Source of the DNA: CAYYKD01 sp964471825
Lineage (GTDB): Bacteria; Spirochaetota; GWE2-31-10; CAYYKD01
DNA: 64,000 nt
Direction of reading: 5' to 3'
Assembly (NCBI GenBank): GCA_964471825.1
Contig: CAYYKD010000005.1
Span: 1 to 64,000 of the forward strand
Below are positions 35,953 to 44,492 of this stretch, piece after piece. The position numbers were made by a program, and so were the translations under genes. The notes beneath the pieces were generated by a model. It saw only the letters and a program-made list of their open reading frames with translations, had not been told where the DNA came from and did not search any database. Every line of letters starts with the position of its first letter. The first letter of the stretch is position 1.

Positions 35953-36745
35953 TTATTTGATAAAATTTTTCATATACTCATAGGTTACTACTGAAAATGA
36001 ATTGGCGACATTAAGTGAATTCTTTTTACCAAGTAGCGGAATTATTACAATATCATCACACAAGGACATCGCCTCCTCTGACATACCGTATTCCTCGTTA
36101 CCCATTNNNNNNNNNNATACAGACCCTTTGAGGCCATCTGAATTCTCTTATATCAAGGGCATTCTTAGCGGTCTCAATCCCGACAACACTATAACCCCTG
36201 GTCCGTACAAATTCTACTGCTCCGGCTATATCTTTATAGTATCGCCACTCTGTTGAGTCTTGAGTCTGCATGGCACTGTTTGACACCTTTGATGAGTCCG
36301 GTGTCGGGGTGATCCCTGTTAGAATAAGCTCAGAAACACCGAAACAATCTGCTGTTCTAAACATGCTGCCTACATTAAAAGGTGATCTAATATCCTCTAG
36401 AATAGCACTAATCGGCAGTTTGATCGCTGATCTCTCATTATCAAAATGCCTTACCGAATAAAACTTCTCAGGTACATCCGTATCTATAAGTTTACTAAGA
36501 TCATGAAATATATGGTTTAATTGTTTTACCTGTGATCTCGAAATATCCCGGTTAAGAATTTCGCATGCATGTTTTGAAATATCTGAATCAGAAAATTGTC
36601 TAAAAAAGTCCCTGTAGACTGCAACAATTGAGAGATCCCAAGAGGTGCCATTCTTCAAGCCGATCTCAAGCTCTCTAATCTCGGCGGCTACCTTGTAGAT
36701 CCGTTGTTTCTCGCTTAGTCTTAGGAATCTTGAACGGGATATCAT
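35953..36745 (-). CDS. SpoU/TrmH-type RNA 2'-O-methyltransferase, interrupted by assembly gap
   Basis: The N-terminal part (36745 to the gap) has a substrate-binding region and SpoU motif 1 LEDIRSPFNVGSMFRTADCFG with GVSELILTG. Beyond the 10-N gap, reading resumes as MGNEEYGMSEEAMSLCDD and IPLLGKKNSLNVANSFSVV, which are motifs 2 and 3 of the SPOUT fold, ending at TAA 35953. So the gene is complete apart from a few residues lost in the gap; the N-count itself shifts the frame by one, so the gap length is not real. Methylates a ribose in tRNA or rRNA, exact site unknown. Last gene of an alaS-M20-MBL run. Confidence 0.85.
36107..36116. other. Assembly gap (10 N) inside the SpoU methylase gene
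   Basis: Ten unresolved bases. Sequence on both sides belongs to the same gene: QRV before and GNEEYG after, where family members have only about three to five residues between these elements, so little sequence is missing. Confidence 0.95.
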
Positions 36746-36751
36746 GTTTTA

Positions 36752-37606
36752 CTACTTGACAAGGTTGTAATAGGCACCCTGCTCTACAAATCCCAGAAAC
36801 CCATCCATCATAGGGTTAAAATCCTTGTAGTTATCCCCATAATGTGACAGATACATCTTTGACTTAAACTCATCGGGTAACTTAGAAAGTTCCCCATAAC
36901 TTGCATGTACCCCGCCCGGAAAAAGCTGGCAATCATGAAAAATATACTCCACAGGCCACCTTTCACAGAAAGTATCTAACAGATCACGATCAAATTTAGT
37001 ATCAGATGTAAATAGAACTTTTTCATCAATAAGAACACCATAGGAAAGAAATGAATCCTCCCAGGTTGCCGAGTTATCAGGTATGTGTGCAGTCCTAAAA
37101 ATCTTTAAATTAATCGGCCCTACAGTCACTTCCCATACATATCTTGGCTTTTCGAAGAGTTTCACCGGTTCAATGTAGTTAAACATATCATAAAAAGTAA
37201 GAATTCTATCCCCATGCCTCTCATTATATGCCGAGCCACCCTTTAGTGAATTCTCCCAGAGGATATCCCTATATTCAAACGGAATAATGATCCCAGGTTT
37301 TCTCTTCTTTACATATCTACCCATAAGCATCGCCTCTTCAAGTCCGCCTATATGATCAGCATGAGAGTGGGTTATTAAAAAGGTCTCGATATTCATTACA
37401 GGGCAACCATACTCCCATAATGCTATCGGACAAAGTGAACCGCAGTCAACCAGGACATGCGAGTCCCCTTTAATTATTAGTAAATTCGTCTGATAGTGCA
37501 TCTTTGAGAATGCACTCCCTGTACCAACAAAAAATAAACTCAAGTTACCGGAGTTAGTTAGTGAAAGTTTTTCTTCTTTTTTAATCTTTACTTTTTCAAG
37601 CTTCAT
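36752..37606 (-). CDS. Metallo-beta-lactamase-fold hydrolase (RNase Z/arylsulfatase-like)
   Basis: 284 residues. The fold's metal motif is TFLITHSHADHIGGLEEAML (HxHxDH at ~78-83), with further ligands in FRTAHIPDN, FTSDTKFD, and LSHYGDN near the C-terminus. VGTGSAFSKMHYQTNLLI at the start resembles the RNase Z/phosphodiesterase branch (GTGxAxxxxxxxxN). Substrate unknown. It sits between the M20 peptidase and the RNA methylase genes with tiny gaps. Confidence 0.85.
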   Translation of the reverse strand: MKLEKVKIKKEEKLSLTNSGNLSLFFVGTGSAFSKMHYQTNLLIIKGDSHVLVDCGSLCPIALWEYGCPVMNIETFLITHSHADHIGGLEEAMLMGRYVKKRKPGIIIPFEYRDILWENSLKGGSAYNERHGDRILTFYDMFNYIEPVKLFEKPRYVWEVTVGPINLKIFRTAHIPDNSATWEDSFLSYGVLIDEKVLFTSDTKFDRDLLDTFCERWPVEYIFHDCQLFPGGVHASYGELSKLPDEFKSKMYLSHYGDNYKDFNPMMDGFLGFVEQGAYYNLVK

Positions 37607-37656
37607 TTTTAGTCCATATCAGGATAATATATTTTATTGGTTCCATCCAAAAATAC

Positions 37657-38880
37657 TCAACTACTTAACATAACTTCGGCAAAAACCCTCATATCATTTA
37701 GCGTGTTTGCAATAGAACTAAATTCATTTGGCGAGTGCATGGTGCTCTCTATTGTTGACCATAGTGCAGCTCTATACCCGAGCATTCTCAAAGGGGATGC
37801 AACAGTACCGCCTCCAACACCTATAAGCCTTGGAGTAATCCCTGTAACCTTTCTCACTGCGTCACTTAGAAGAGTAACTACCTCAGAGTCACCCTCTGTC
37901 TTAGTAGCGGCAGCCATCTGCTCAATACTTAACTCAATCTTAACACTATACTGCTTTTCAATGTTTTTTGCAATAATTTTTATATCATTATATACACTAT
38001 CTATTAAATAACAAGGTAAAATCCTGCAATCAAAACCCAGCGTTTCCTCTCCGGGGATTGTGTTCATATTTTGGACGCTCCCGATCCTTCTTGTCGGTTC
38101 AAAACTCGAATAGGGATAGTCAAACTTTTCATCTGCTTCAGGATATTTCTCACGAAGTCTATCTATCTCTACCGTAAGATAGGCAGCCGCACGAGAGGCA
38201 TTGATACCAAGATCAGGTCTCGAACCATGACTCTGAGCTCCATGAATTTTAAATGAGACCCAAAGAATCCCTTTCTCTGCGATCTCAATTGTATCACCGC
38301 TTGGATCACCATGATCAGGAACTATAAATAGATCATTTTTATCAAAAAGCCCTGTATTCTTTACCAGCCATTTAATCCCATAATCACTTCCTGTCTCCTC
38401 ATCAGCTACAAATAGCAACTTGATTGTTCGTTCAGGGATGACCCCTGACTTCATTACAGCCCTCGCGGATAATAGTGATGCCACAAGACTCTGCCTATTA
38501 TCCTCTGTACCTCTGCCATAGATCCTATCACCGACTACTACAGCTTCAAATGGATCTGTTTTCCACAATGACAGCTCACCTGCAGGAACAATGTCGGTAT
38601 GTGACATAAACCAGATGGCTCTATCAGATTTACCTTTAATTGTAACAACTAACGATGGCCGTACCCCAGAGCTAACCCTTTTGTCAGGTGAAAGAAATTC
38701 TTGAACACACTCAAAACCCGATTCGATACAGAAGTCCTTAATAAACTTGTGAACCTCTATCTCGCCTTCACCACCAGAGAGCGGGGATAGGGCAGGCCTC
38801 TTTGTCAACTCTTTCTGCAGATATATTATATCCTCTCTTGAATTCTCAATAATTTTGTTTATATCATCTTCTTTGCTCAA
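37657..38880 (-). CDS. M20-family metallopeptidase/deacylase
   Basis: 407 residues with the family's metal ligands in order: FMSHTDIVPAGE (His, Asp), YGRGTEDNRQSLVA (Asp), and VADEETGSDYG (Glu-Glu). A dimerisation insert follows (~190-310), and the last ligand is in the HSPNE region (TMHSPNEFS). Substrates range from peptides to succinyl-diaminopimelate; a beta-Ala dipeptidase or DapE-like activity cannot be separated by sequence. Part of the alaS operon. Confidence 0.88.
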   Translation of the reverse strand: MSKEDDINKIIENSREDIIYLQKELTKRPALSPLSGGEGEIEVHKFIKDFCIESGFECVQEFLSPDKRVSSGVRPSLVVTIKGKSDRAIWFMSHTDIVPAGELSLWKTDPFEAVVVGDRIYGRGTEDNRQSLVASLLSARAVMKSGVIPERTIKLLFVADEETGSDYGIKWLVKNTGLFDKNDLFIVPDHGDPSGDTIEIAEKGILWVSFKIHGAQSHGSRPDLGINASRAAAYLTVEIDRLREKYPEADEKFDYPYSSFEPTRRIGSVQNMNTIPGEETLGFDCRILPCYLIDSVYNDIKIIAKNIEKQYSVKIELSIEQMAAATKTEGDSEVVTLLSDAVRKVTGITPRLIGVGGGTVASPLRMLGYRAALWSTIESTMHSPNEFSSIANTLNDMRVFAEVMLSS

Positions 38881-38915
38881 ATTTTTTCCTTATAGAGGCA
38901 ATTATTTAGGTCACT

Positions 38916-40697
38916 TTATTCAAGAACAGCTCTTATCCGTCTAACTCCTGCTGAACTGGCTTCCTCTTTGACTATCCTGAATTTACCTAATATTCCTGTA
39001 TTTTCGACATGGGGTCCACCGCAAACCTCTTTCGAGAAATCCCCCATTGTATAGACCTTAACCTGTTCATCATACTTATCACCAAATAGAGCTATTGCAC
39101 CGCAACTCTTTGCATTTTCTAATGTCATCAGTTCCATTGTTACCGGCATCTTCTTATCAATCTGATCATTTACAAGTTTCTCAACTGCCCTAACCTGCTC
39201 CTCTGTCATCTTCTCATTATGCGTAAAATCAAATCTAAGACGCTCTGCAGTGATATTCGAGCCCTTCTGGTTAACATGATCGCCAAGGACACTCTTTAAT
39301 GCCCTATGAAGAAGGTGTGTAGCAGTATGAAGTTTTGTTGTCGCCTCAGAGTTGTCGGCAAGTCCGCCCTTGAAATTCTTGGCCTGTGCGTCTTTTGAAG
39401 CCTGTTTGTGCTTATCGTAGGCCTCTTCAAATCCCGCAAGATCAACCTTAAAACCTCTCTCAGCTGCAATCTCACAAGTAAACTCTATAGGGAATCCGTA
39501 GGTATCGTATAATTTGAAGGCAAGTCGACCAGATAATTCTGTCTGATTGTTTTCCATAAGCCTATTAAGAAGCTTCTCGAGTTCATTGAGTCCTGAATTT
39601 ATCGTTGCCTCAAACTTCCTCTCTTCATTATCCAATTCCTCAATTATCCTGCCCGTATTCTTAACAAGCTCAGGGTAGACCGAGGCCATCCTGTTGATTA
39701 TCTTCTTTGCAATAACCGATAGGAATATCCCGTTTATCTCAAGCTGCTTTCCATATCTTACAGCCCGTCTTATAAGGCGTCTCAACACATAGCCTGACCC
39801 GACATTTGAAGGAGAGATCCCCCTCTCATCGCCAATGATAAAGACGGCAGTTCTGACATGATCTGCTACAATTCTAAATGCCCTGGTAACCGCGTCATCT
39901 GTGGTGTATGATTTGCCTGAAAGCTCCTCAATCTCTTTTAATATATAATCAAAGGCCTCTGTCTCATAGACATTCTTCTTGCCTGAAAGCATTGCTATAG
40001 TTCTCTCTATCCCCATCCCTGTATCAACATTGGTCTGTTTTAATGGTACAAACTCCCCCGACTCAGTCTTGTTATACTGCATAAATACATCGTTCCATAT
40101 CTCAATATACTTACCGCATCTGCATCCGGGACTGCATTGATCTGAACACTTTTTTGTTCCAATATCAATAAACATCTCTGTATCCGGTCCGCAAGGTCCT
40201 GTCAGACCTGCAGGCCCCCACCAGTTATCCTCTTTTGGTTTAAAGAATACCCTTTCTGCCGGTATCCCGAGACTCCGCCAGTAACCGGCAGACTCTTCAT
40301 CCCTTGGAGCATCACTATCGCCCTCAAACACAGTAACATTTATCAGATCCCTGTTGAATCCTAATATGGATGTAAGGAATTCAAAACTCCATTCTATAGC
40401 TTCCTTTTTGAAATAATCCCCAAGTGACCAGTTGCCAAGCATCTCAAAAAAAGTCAGATGTGTAGAATCCCCGACAGCATCGATATCACCCGTTCTTACA
40501 CATTTCTGCCAATCCACAAGTCTCCTCCCCTTAGGGTGGGTCTCCCCTAGAAGATATGGAACAAGCGGGTGCATCCCTGCCGTTGTAAACAAAACTGTAG
40601 GATCATTCTCCGGTATAAGTGAGGCAGATTGGATGTGAGCATGCCCCTTTGAGACAAAAAATTCAATATAGCTATTTCTTAGTTCATTTATAGTCAA
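38916..40697 (-). CDS. alaS: Alanyl-tRNA synthetase, short spirochaete type
   Basis: 593 residues from TTG 40697, which follows GGAG at good spacing and gives the normal N-terminus (TINELRNSYIEFFVSKGH). Class II core: LFTTAGMHPLVPYL, TFFEMLGNWSLGDY (motif 2 region), WNDVFMQYN, GMGIERTIAML (motif 3). The editing domain has HTATHLLHRAL and CGGPHVENTG, so both HxxxH and CxxxH are intact. The protein ends ~20 residues after this (RIRAVLE), lacking the C-Ala domain of other bacteria, as described for Borrelia and Treponema. Divergent from the tandem-repeat gene. Confidence 0.95.
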   Translation of the reverse strand: MTINELRNSYIEFFVSKGHAHIQSASLIPENDPTVLFTTAGMHPLVPYLLGETHPKGRRLVDWQKCVRTGDIDAVGDSTHLTFFEMLGNWSLGDYFKKEAIEWSFEFLTSILGFNRDLINVTVFEGDSDAPRDEESAGYWRSLGIPAERVFFKPKEDNWWGPAGLTGPCGPDTEMFIDIGTKKCSDQCSPGCRCGKYIEIWNDVFMQYNKTESGEFVPLKQTNVDTGMGIERTIAMLSGKKNVYETEAFDYILKEIEELSGKSYTTDDAVTRAFRIVADHVRTAVFIIGDERGISPSNVGSGYVLRRLIRRAVRYGKQLEINGIFLSVIAKKIINRMASVYPELVKNTGRIIEELDNEERKFEATINSGLNELEKLLNRLMENNQTELSGRLAFKLYDTYGFPIEFTCEIAAERGFKVDLAGFEEAYDKHKQASKDAQAKNFKGGLADNSEATTKLHTATHLLHRALKSVLGDHVNQKGSNITAERLRFDFTHNEKMTEEQVRAVEKLVNDQIDKKMPVTMELMTLENAKSCGAIALFGDKYDEQVKVYTMGDFSKEVCGGPHVENTGILGKFRIVKEEASSAGVRRIRAVLE

Positions 40698-40773
40698 GAT
40701 TTTCTCCGAAAACAAGATTATTAACAATATACGATTATCAATGAGTTTTGTCAAAAAGAAATTTCAAAAAAAG

Positions 40774-40802
40774 TTGACAACACATTTGTAATAAAATATT
40801 AT
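40774..40802 (+). promoter_or_regulatory. Strong sigma-70-type promoter of the tandem-repeat protein gene
   Basis: Perfect -35 TTGACA (40774-40779), 17-bp spacer, -10 TATTAT (40797-40802). With the full AGGAGG ribosome-binding site at 40820-40826 it indicates a highly expressed gene. Confidence 0.8.
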
Positions 40803-40832
40803 ATACTTACAAATATTTTAGGAGGACAGTGT

Positions 40833-41410
40833 ATGAAAGGAAAACATCTATTGTTATTATTGGCGTTGTTAATTCCAGCCTCACTATTTTCTCAGGGAGT
40901 AAATTACTATTATGGCAGGGCTGTATCAAAGGATTATGATTGGAGCGAGTTGAAAAAAGCCGATCTGACAGTCTATTACTATGCCAGAGCCCTAGCAAAG
41001 GATTATGATTGGAGTGAACTAAAAACAGCGAGCAAACCTCTCTATTACCTTGCAAGAGCGATTAAGAAGGACTATGATTGGTCTGATTTAAAAAAGGAAA
41101 ATACTACTCTATATTACTACGCCAGGGCCTTAGTAAAAGATTATGATTGGAATGAGCTGAAAAGTGCGAATAAGACCCTATATCTTTTTACCCGAGCAAT
41201 TAAAAAAGACTATGACTGGTCTGATTTAAAAAAGGAAAACATCAATCTATACTACATTGGAAGATCTATTGCTAAGGACTACGATTGGTCTGATTTAAAA
41301 AAAGTAGACAGTATTNNNNNNNNNNCGCTTTGAGCTTGTTTTTTGGTGACATACCATCAAAAGTAGACAGTATTTTTTTTCTATATGAGTATATTAAACA
41401 AAAAAACTGA
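40833..41410 (+). CDS. Secreted protein of 23-residue tandem repeats (end uncertain because of a gap)
   Basis: A Sec signal peptide (KHLLLLLALLIPASLFSQG) is followed by six units of 23 residues, each centred on KDYDW(S/N)(D/E)LK and starting with YY(Y/L)(A/G)RA. Units 3 and 5 share RAIKKDYDWSDLKKEN, units 2 and 4 share YYYARALxKDYDW, so alternating types have been duplicated. The 10-N gap falls right after the sixth unit. If the gap is only a mis-join, the sequence after it continues as KVDSIFFLYEYIKQKN and stops at 41410, because the last 16 bases before the gap occur again after it. I know no family for this repeat; each unit may form a helical hairpin. Exported, strongly expressed, function unknown. 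Confidence 0.7.
40905..41315 (+). repeat. 69-bp coding tandem repeat, six units
   Basis: Six in-phase 69-bp units encode the 23-residue motif described for the enclosing gene. DNA identity is highest in GACTATGATTGG-type cores (for example 41068-41080), and alternate units are the most alike. The sixth unit runs into the gap. Confidence 0.9.
41316..41325. other. Assembly gap (10 N) after the tandem repeat
   Basis: Bases AAAAGTAGACAGTATT before the gap (41300-41315) recur after it (41359-41374), so the gap probably joins two contig ends that overlap in a repeat, and some repeat units may be missing or the 43 bp between the copies may be misplaced. Confidence 0.9.
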
Positions 41411-41442
41411 TCTCCTAGAATTCTTCTTGGGATTATTTATAT

Positions 41443-41889
41443 ATGAATAGAGGGTTTATACTTATTCTAATTTTTTCGATATTTGGAATGATAATGGTAG
41501 CGGTGACAATAGCTGAAATCCATGACCGCTACATCTTAAAAACAAGAGGCATCTACCACACTGCTGTTGTAAAAAAAATTCTATCTTCAGAAAACACTGA
41601 TTTAAAAAAAAGCGGAGCAGTTCAGAGGACTGTATATCAGCTCTGTGAATATCAATATGGAAAAATAATTTACATTAAAAAAAACAGAGTTGTAAATGAG
41701 CCCACAATTCAAACAGGCAATACTGTCTCGGTGTTATTAGACCCTCAAAAGCCCTCGCGATCTAAGTTTCTAAATATACAACAACTAAAAATTGTAGATG
41801 TCTGGTTAGTAATAATGTTCATTATTGGATTATTTTTTTCCATACTTTTGCCGTGGTATATTATTGCTGCAATACTTGAAAAAAAATAA
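41443..41889 (+). CDS. DUF3592-like membrane protein
   Basis: 148 residues with two membrane helices, at ~5-25 (ILILIFSIFGMIMVAVTIAE) and ~120-145 (DVWLVIMFIIGLFFSILLPW), flanking a soluble middle domain. In that domain RTVYQLCEYQYGKIIY and TGNTVSVLLDPQKPSRS resemble DUF3592 proteins (xxYxxxxxY..G, then VxVxxDPxxP). Function unknown for the family. It is preceded by the tandem-repeat gene and followed by a decayed element. Confidence 0.7.
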   Translation: MNRGFILILIFSIFGMIMVAVTIAEIHDRYILKTRGIYHTAVVKKILSSENTDLKKSGAVQRTVYQLCEYQYGKIIYIKKNRVVNEPTIQTGNTVSVLLDPQKPSRSKFLNIQQLKIVDVWLVIMFIIGLFFSILLPWYIIAAILEKK

Positions 41890-41909
41890 CCAAGGAATAC
41901 CTCTAACTG

Positions 41910-42117
41910 CCTGCCTTGGAATTATGGCGAAGTAGTTTTTTACTGAAAAAAGGCGTTGAACTCCTCATATAGCCTGAGATATATGAGGAGTTCAACAATG
42001 AAGTATATGTAAAAAAAACAAGCAACAATGCTGAATGAGGTCTTTAGAAATGCCATACAGAGCCTTAAAAGACAACAAATTGTGGAGTTAAGATACACAA
42101 TATTTGACAGCAAATAA
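41910..42117 (+). mobile_element. Decayed mobile element / gene remnant, copy 1
   Basis: In the 341-bp gap 41890-42230 without intact genes. 41910-42054 is related base for base to 61401-61561: both start CCTGC(C/T)TTGGA, share TATATGAGGA(G/A)TTCAA and GAAGTAT, and end TTAGAAATGCC. It contains a perfect 17-bp stem (41955-41971 / 41980-41996, 8-nt loop). Short stretches translate as YEEFNNEV and LNEVFRNAIQSLKRQ up to a TAA at 42115, so it looks like the end of a broken gene, with stops and frame changes. Insertion-sequence or MITE origin is inferred. Confidence 0.6.
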
Positions 42118-42230
42118 GATATTCGTAAGGGATATTTAATAAAATATTAAAATTATATAAATTTTTTCTTGATTTTTATTGGTAATTGTTTTATTAAGAT
42201 TAGGTTATAATTTATATTGAGGAGAATTAA

Positions 42231-42410
42231 ATGGCAGAAATTTTAATCGTTTCATCTAAGGTTAAGAGTTTTATTAAAGAAAAAGGCGACCTTAACACAT
42301 CATCTTCAGTAATTGAAGTACTTTCTAAGAAAGTTGAGGAGCTATGTGAGGCTGCTATCGAAAAAGCAAAGAAAGATAAGAGAAAAACCTTAATGGATAG
42401 AGATTTCTAG
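42231..42410 (+). CDS. Bacterial histone-fold protein (HU-independent, archaeal-histone-like)
   Basis: 59 residues: MAEILIVSSKVKSFIKEKG at the N-terminus, VIEVLSKKVEELCEAAIEKA as the long central helix, and KDKRKTLMDRDF at the C-terminus. This is the short histone fold (helix-loop-long helix-loop-helix) with the terminal RKT..xxDF typical of archaeal and bacterial histones. Family knowledge: Bdellovibrio and Leptospira have such histones and they coat DNA in the cell. The start has a textbook GAGGAG Shine-Dalgarno at 42219-42224, TATAAT stands at 42206, and a strong terminator follows, so it is a separate, probably abundant transcript. The likely basic face and dimer are inferred. Confidence 0.85.
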   Translation: MAEILIVSSKVKSFIKEKGDLNTSSSVIEVLSKKVEELCEAAIEKAKKDKRKTLMDRDF

Positions 42411-42432
42411 TATTTATATCCAGAGTTCAAGA

Positions 42433-42469
42433 GGGTTGATGTTCAATTTAGACATTAACCCTTTTTTTT
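42433..42469. terminator. Terminator between histone and EF-G-like genes
   Basis: GGGTTGATGT (42433-42442) pairs with ACATTAACCC (42452-42461), followed by TTTTTTTT. It ends the histone transcript on the plus strand. Confidence 0.85.
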
Positions 42470-44489
42470 ACTTCTTCACCTCACCAAAATATGCAAATTC
42501 CATCGAGAAACTCCCCTTTCCATGGGTAATATTTCTAAGATCAGTAAGATAACCAAATGAATTCCTTAGCGGTGCCTTTGCTGTTATGCAATCCTCATTG
42601 CCTCTCTGCTCAATGTCTACAACCTCTGCAGATCTTGACTGTAGATCACCGATCACTGTCCCTGTGTTCGTTGTAGGAACGGTTACTGAGAGGGTCATAT
42701 ATGGTTCAAGCATTACCATGGGAGTCTTCTTAAGCAGATAGAACATCCCTGCACTTACTGCGGATTCAACATACTGGTCCTTGTGTTTCTTGTCATCATA
42801 GTTCTTAAAATCTATCACAATATCAGCATCTATCACGACTGATGCACTTAACGGCCCCGCCAGAAGTGAACTTCTAACAGCCTTCTCAATTTTTTCTGCC
42901 AACTGCCTATTTTCATGAATATGTTTGACAACTATATCGTGCTTGCCTGTCTGCTCCTTCGGAGCTATCGATAACTCAAGTAAAAGATCATCTCCTGATG
43001 CCGGCTCTCCCGGTTTGGAATGAGTATAGACTAAACCCTCTGCAGCTGTCGGCCTCTCTCTATAGGCGACTGAAGGTTTACCTGTCTTAAGCTTTACCTT
43101 GTATTCACGACTCATTCTCTCTAGAAGAACCTCAAGATGGAGTTCGCCCATCCCTGATATCAGAGTATCACCGGTCTCTCGATTCTCATATATCCTGATA
43201 GTCGGATCCTCATACTCGAGATGCTCCTTTATACGAAGAAACCGCTCGGAGTCAGCAGGAGTGTCAGGTTCTACCTTAATATGAATTACCGGCTCGGGAA
43301 ACACAACCGGCTCAAGAGCAAATCTATGGTTAAAACCACACAACGAATCTCCGGTTACGCTATTTTTCAGACCTGAAAGGATCACAATATCCCCTCTCTG
43401 TGCAGACTCCATCCGTTCATAGCTGTTACCGAATAACTTTAGTATATCATGAATCCGTTCCCTCTCACCTGTCCTTGTGTTTACATACTGCGTTGAGGGT
43501 GTACAGGTTCCTGAATATATCCTTGTATATGCAAGTCTACCCCTCTCATTATCGTGCTGTATCTTAAACACATAGAAAAGTGGCTCCTGCAGTTCATCTA
43601 TCCGTAGCATATAATGGGATTCATCCTCTATAGAGTAGGCAGGTATCTCATACAGATCAGCCGGTGAGGGCAGATACTTTACCACACCGTCAAGAAGCTC
43701 CTCTATACCAATATTCTTCAATGATGAACCACAGAATAGAGGTAGAATCTTCCGCTCTATCGTAAGCCTTCTAAGAGATGCAACAAGAATACTATTATCA
43801 ATATCTCCCTTTAGATAGGCCTCTGCAACAAGATCATCATAGCTTGAAAGAGTATCGATAAGATGAGTTCTGTGCTGCTCTATATAATCAAGTGTCACCA
43901 TATCCGGCAATTCACTACCCGATATCAATGCATGATCATTATAGAGATAGACAACCTCATCCAATACAGAGGCAAGCCCATACAATCTATCATCTCTATA
44001 TACCGGAAAATTCAACACAGCAGGTTTAATATCAAGCTTCTCCTCGATCTCAAGAACAACCTCCTGATAATCCGCAGATGCTCTGTCAAGTTTATTAATA
44101 TAACCGATTACAGGCACCCTAAATCGTTGTGCCTGCCTCCAAACCGTCTCTGTCTGAGTCTGAACGCCTGAGACACCGCAAAACACCACAACTGCACCAT
44201 CAAGCACCCTTAGTGACCGCTGTACCTCGGCTGTGAAGTCTACATGACCTGGTGTATCAATTAGATGAAACAGGCACTCCTTCCACCTCCCTGTAACTCC
44301 GGCAGATACGATTGAGATCCCCCTCTCCCGCTCCTCGACCATCCAGTCAGTTGTTGTAGTCCCCTCATCAACCTCACCCGTGTAGTAGTTTGTTCCGGTT
44401 GCAAATAGCACCCTCTCGGTAGTGGTTGTCTTACCCGCATCTATATGGGCAACTATGCCAAAATTTCGTATATTTTCCTGACTCTCCAT
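42468..44489 (-). CDS. EF-G-like translation GTPase
   Basis: 673 residues with all EF-G parts: G1 AHIDAGKTTTTERV, G3 DTPGHVDFTAE, G4 NKLD, domain II around 320, domain IV near 480 (SVAYRERPTAAEG, YTHSKPGEPAS) and domain V at the end. Family knowledge: spirochaetes, planctomycetes and some deltaproteobacteria have a diverged EF-G pair (spdEFG1 and spdEFG2), one for translocation and one for ribosome recycling. Sequence alone does not tell me which this is. The gene is 3 bp after a SUI1/YciH gene. Confidence 0.85.
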   Translation of the reverse strand: MESQENIRNFGIVAHIDAGKTTTTERVLFATGTNYYTGEVDEGTTTTDWMVEERERGISIVSAGVTGRWKECLFHLIDTPGHVDFTAEVQRSLRVLDGAVVVFCGVSGVQTQTETVWRQAQRFRVPVIGYINKLDRASADYQEVVLEIEEKLDIKPAVLNFPVYRDDRLYGLASVLDEVVYLYNDHALISGSELPDMVTLDYIEQHRTHLIDTLSSYDDLVAEAYLKGDIDNSILVASLRRLTIERKILPLFCGSSLKNIGIEELLDGVVKYLPSPADLYEIPAYSIEDESHYMLRIDELQEPLFYVFKIQHDNERGRLAYTRIYSGTCTPSTQYVNTRTGERERIHDILKLFGNSYERMESAQRGDIVILSGLKNSVTGDSLCGFNHRFALEPVVFPEPVIHIKVEPDTPADSERFLRIKEHLEYEDPTIRIYENRETGDTLISGMGELHLEVLLERMSREYKVKLKTGKPSVAYRERPTAAEGLVYTHSKPGEPASGDDLLLELSIAPKEQTGKHDIVVKHIHENRQLAEKIEKAVRSSLLAGPLSASVVIDADIVIDFKNYDDKKHKDQYVESAVSAGMFYLLKKTPMVMLEPYMTLSVTVPTTNTGTVIGDLQSRSAEVVDIEQRGNEDCITAKAPLRNSFGYLTDLRNITHGKGSFSMEFAYFGEVKK

Positions 44490-44492
44490 TCT

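Noticed and set aside
41910..42117. Intact transposase gene at 41.9-42.1 kb
   Set aside because: Stops and frame changes occur in all frames; only short fragments resemble a protein, so it is a remnant.
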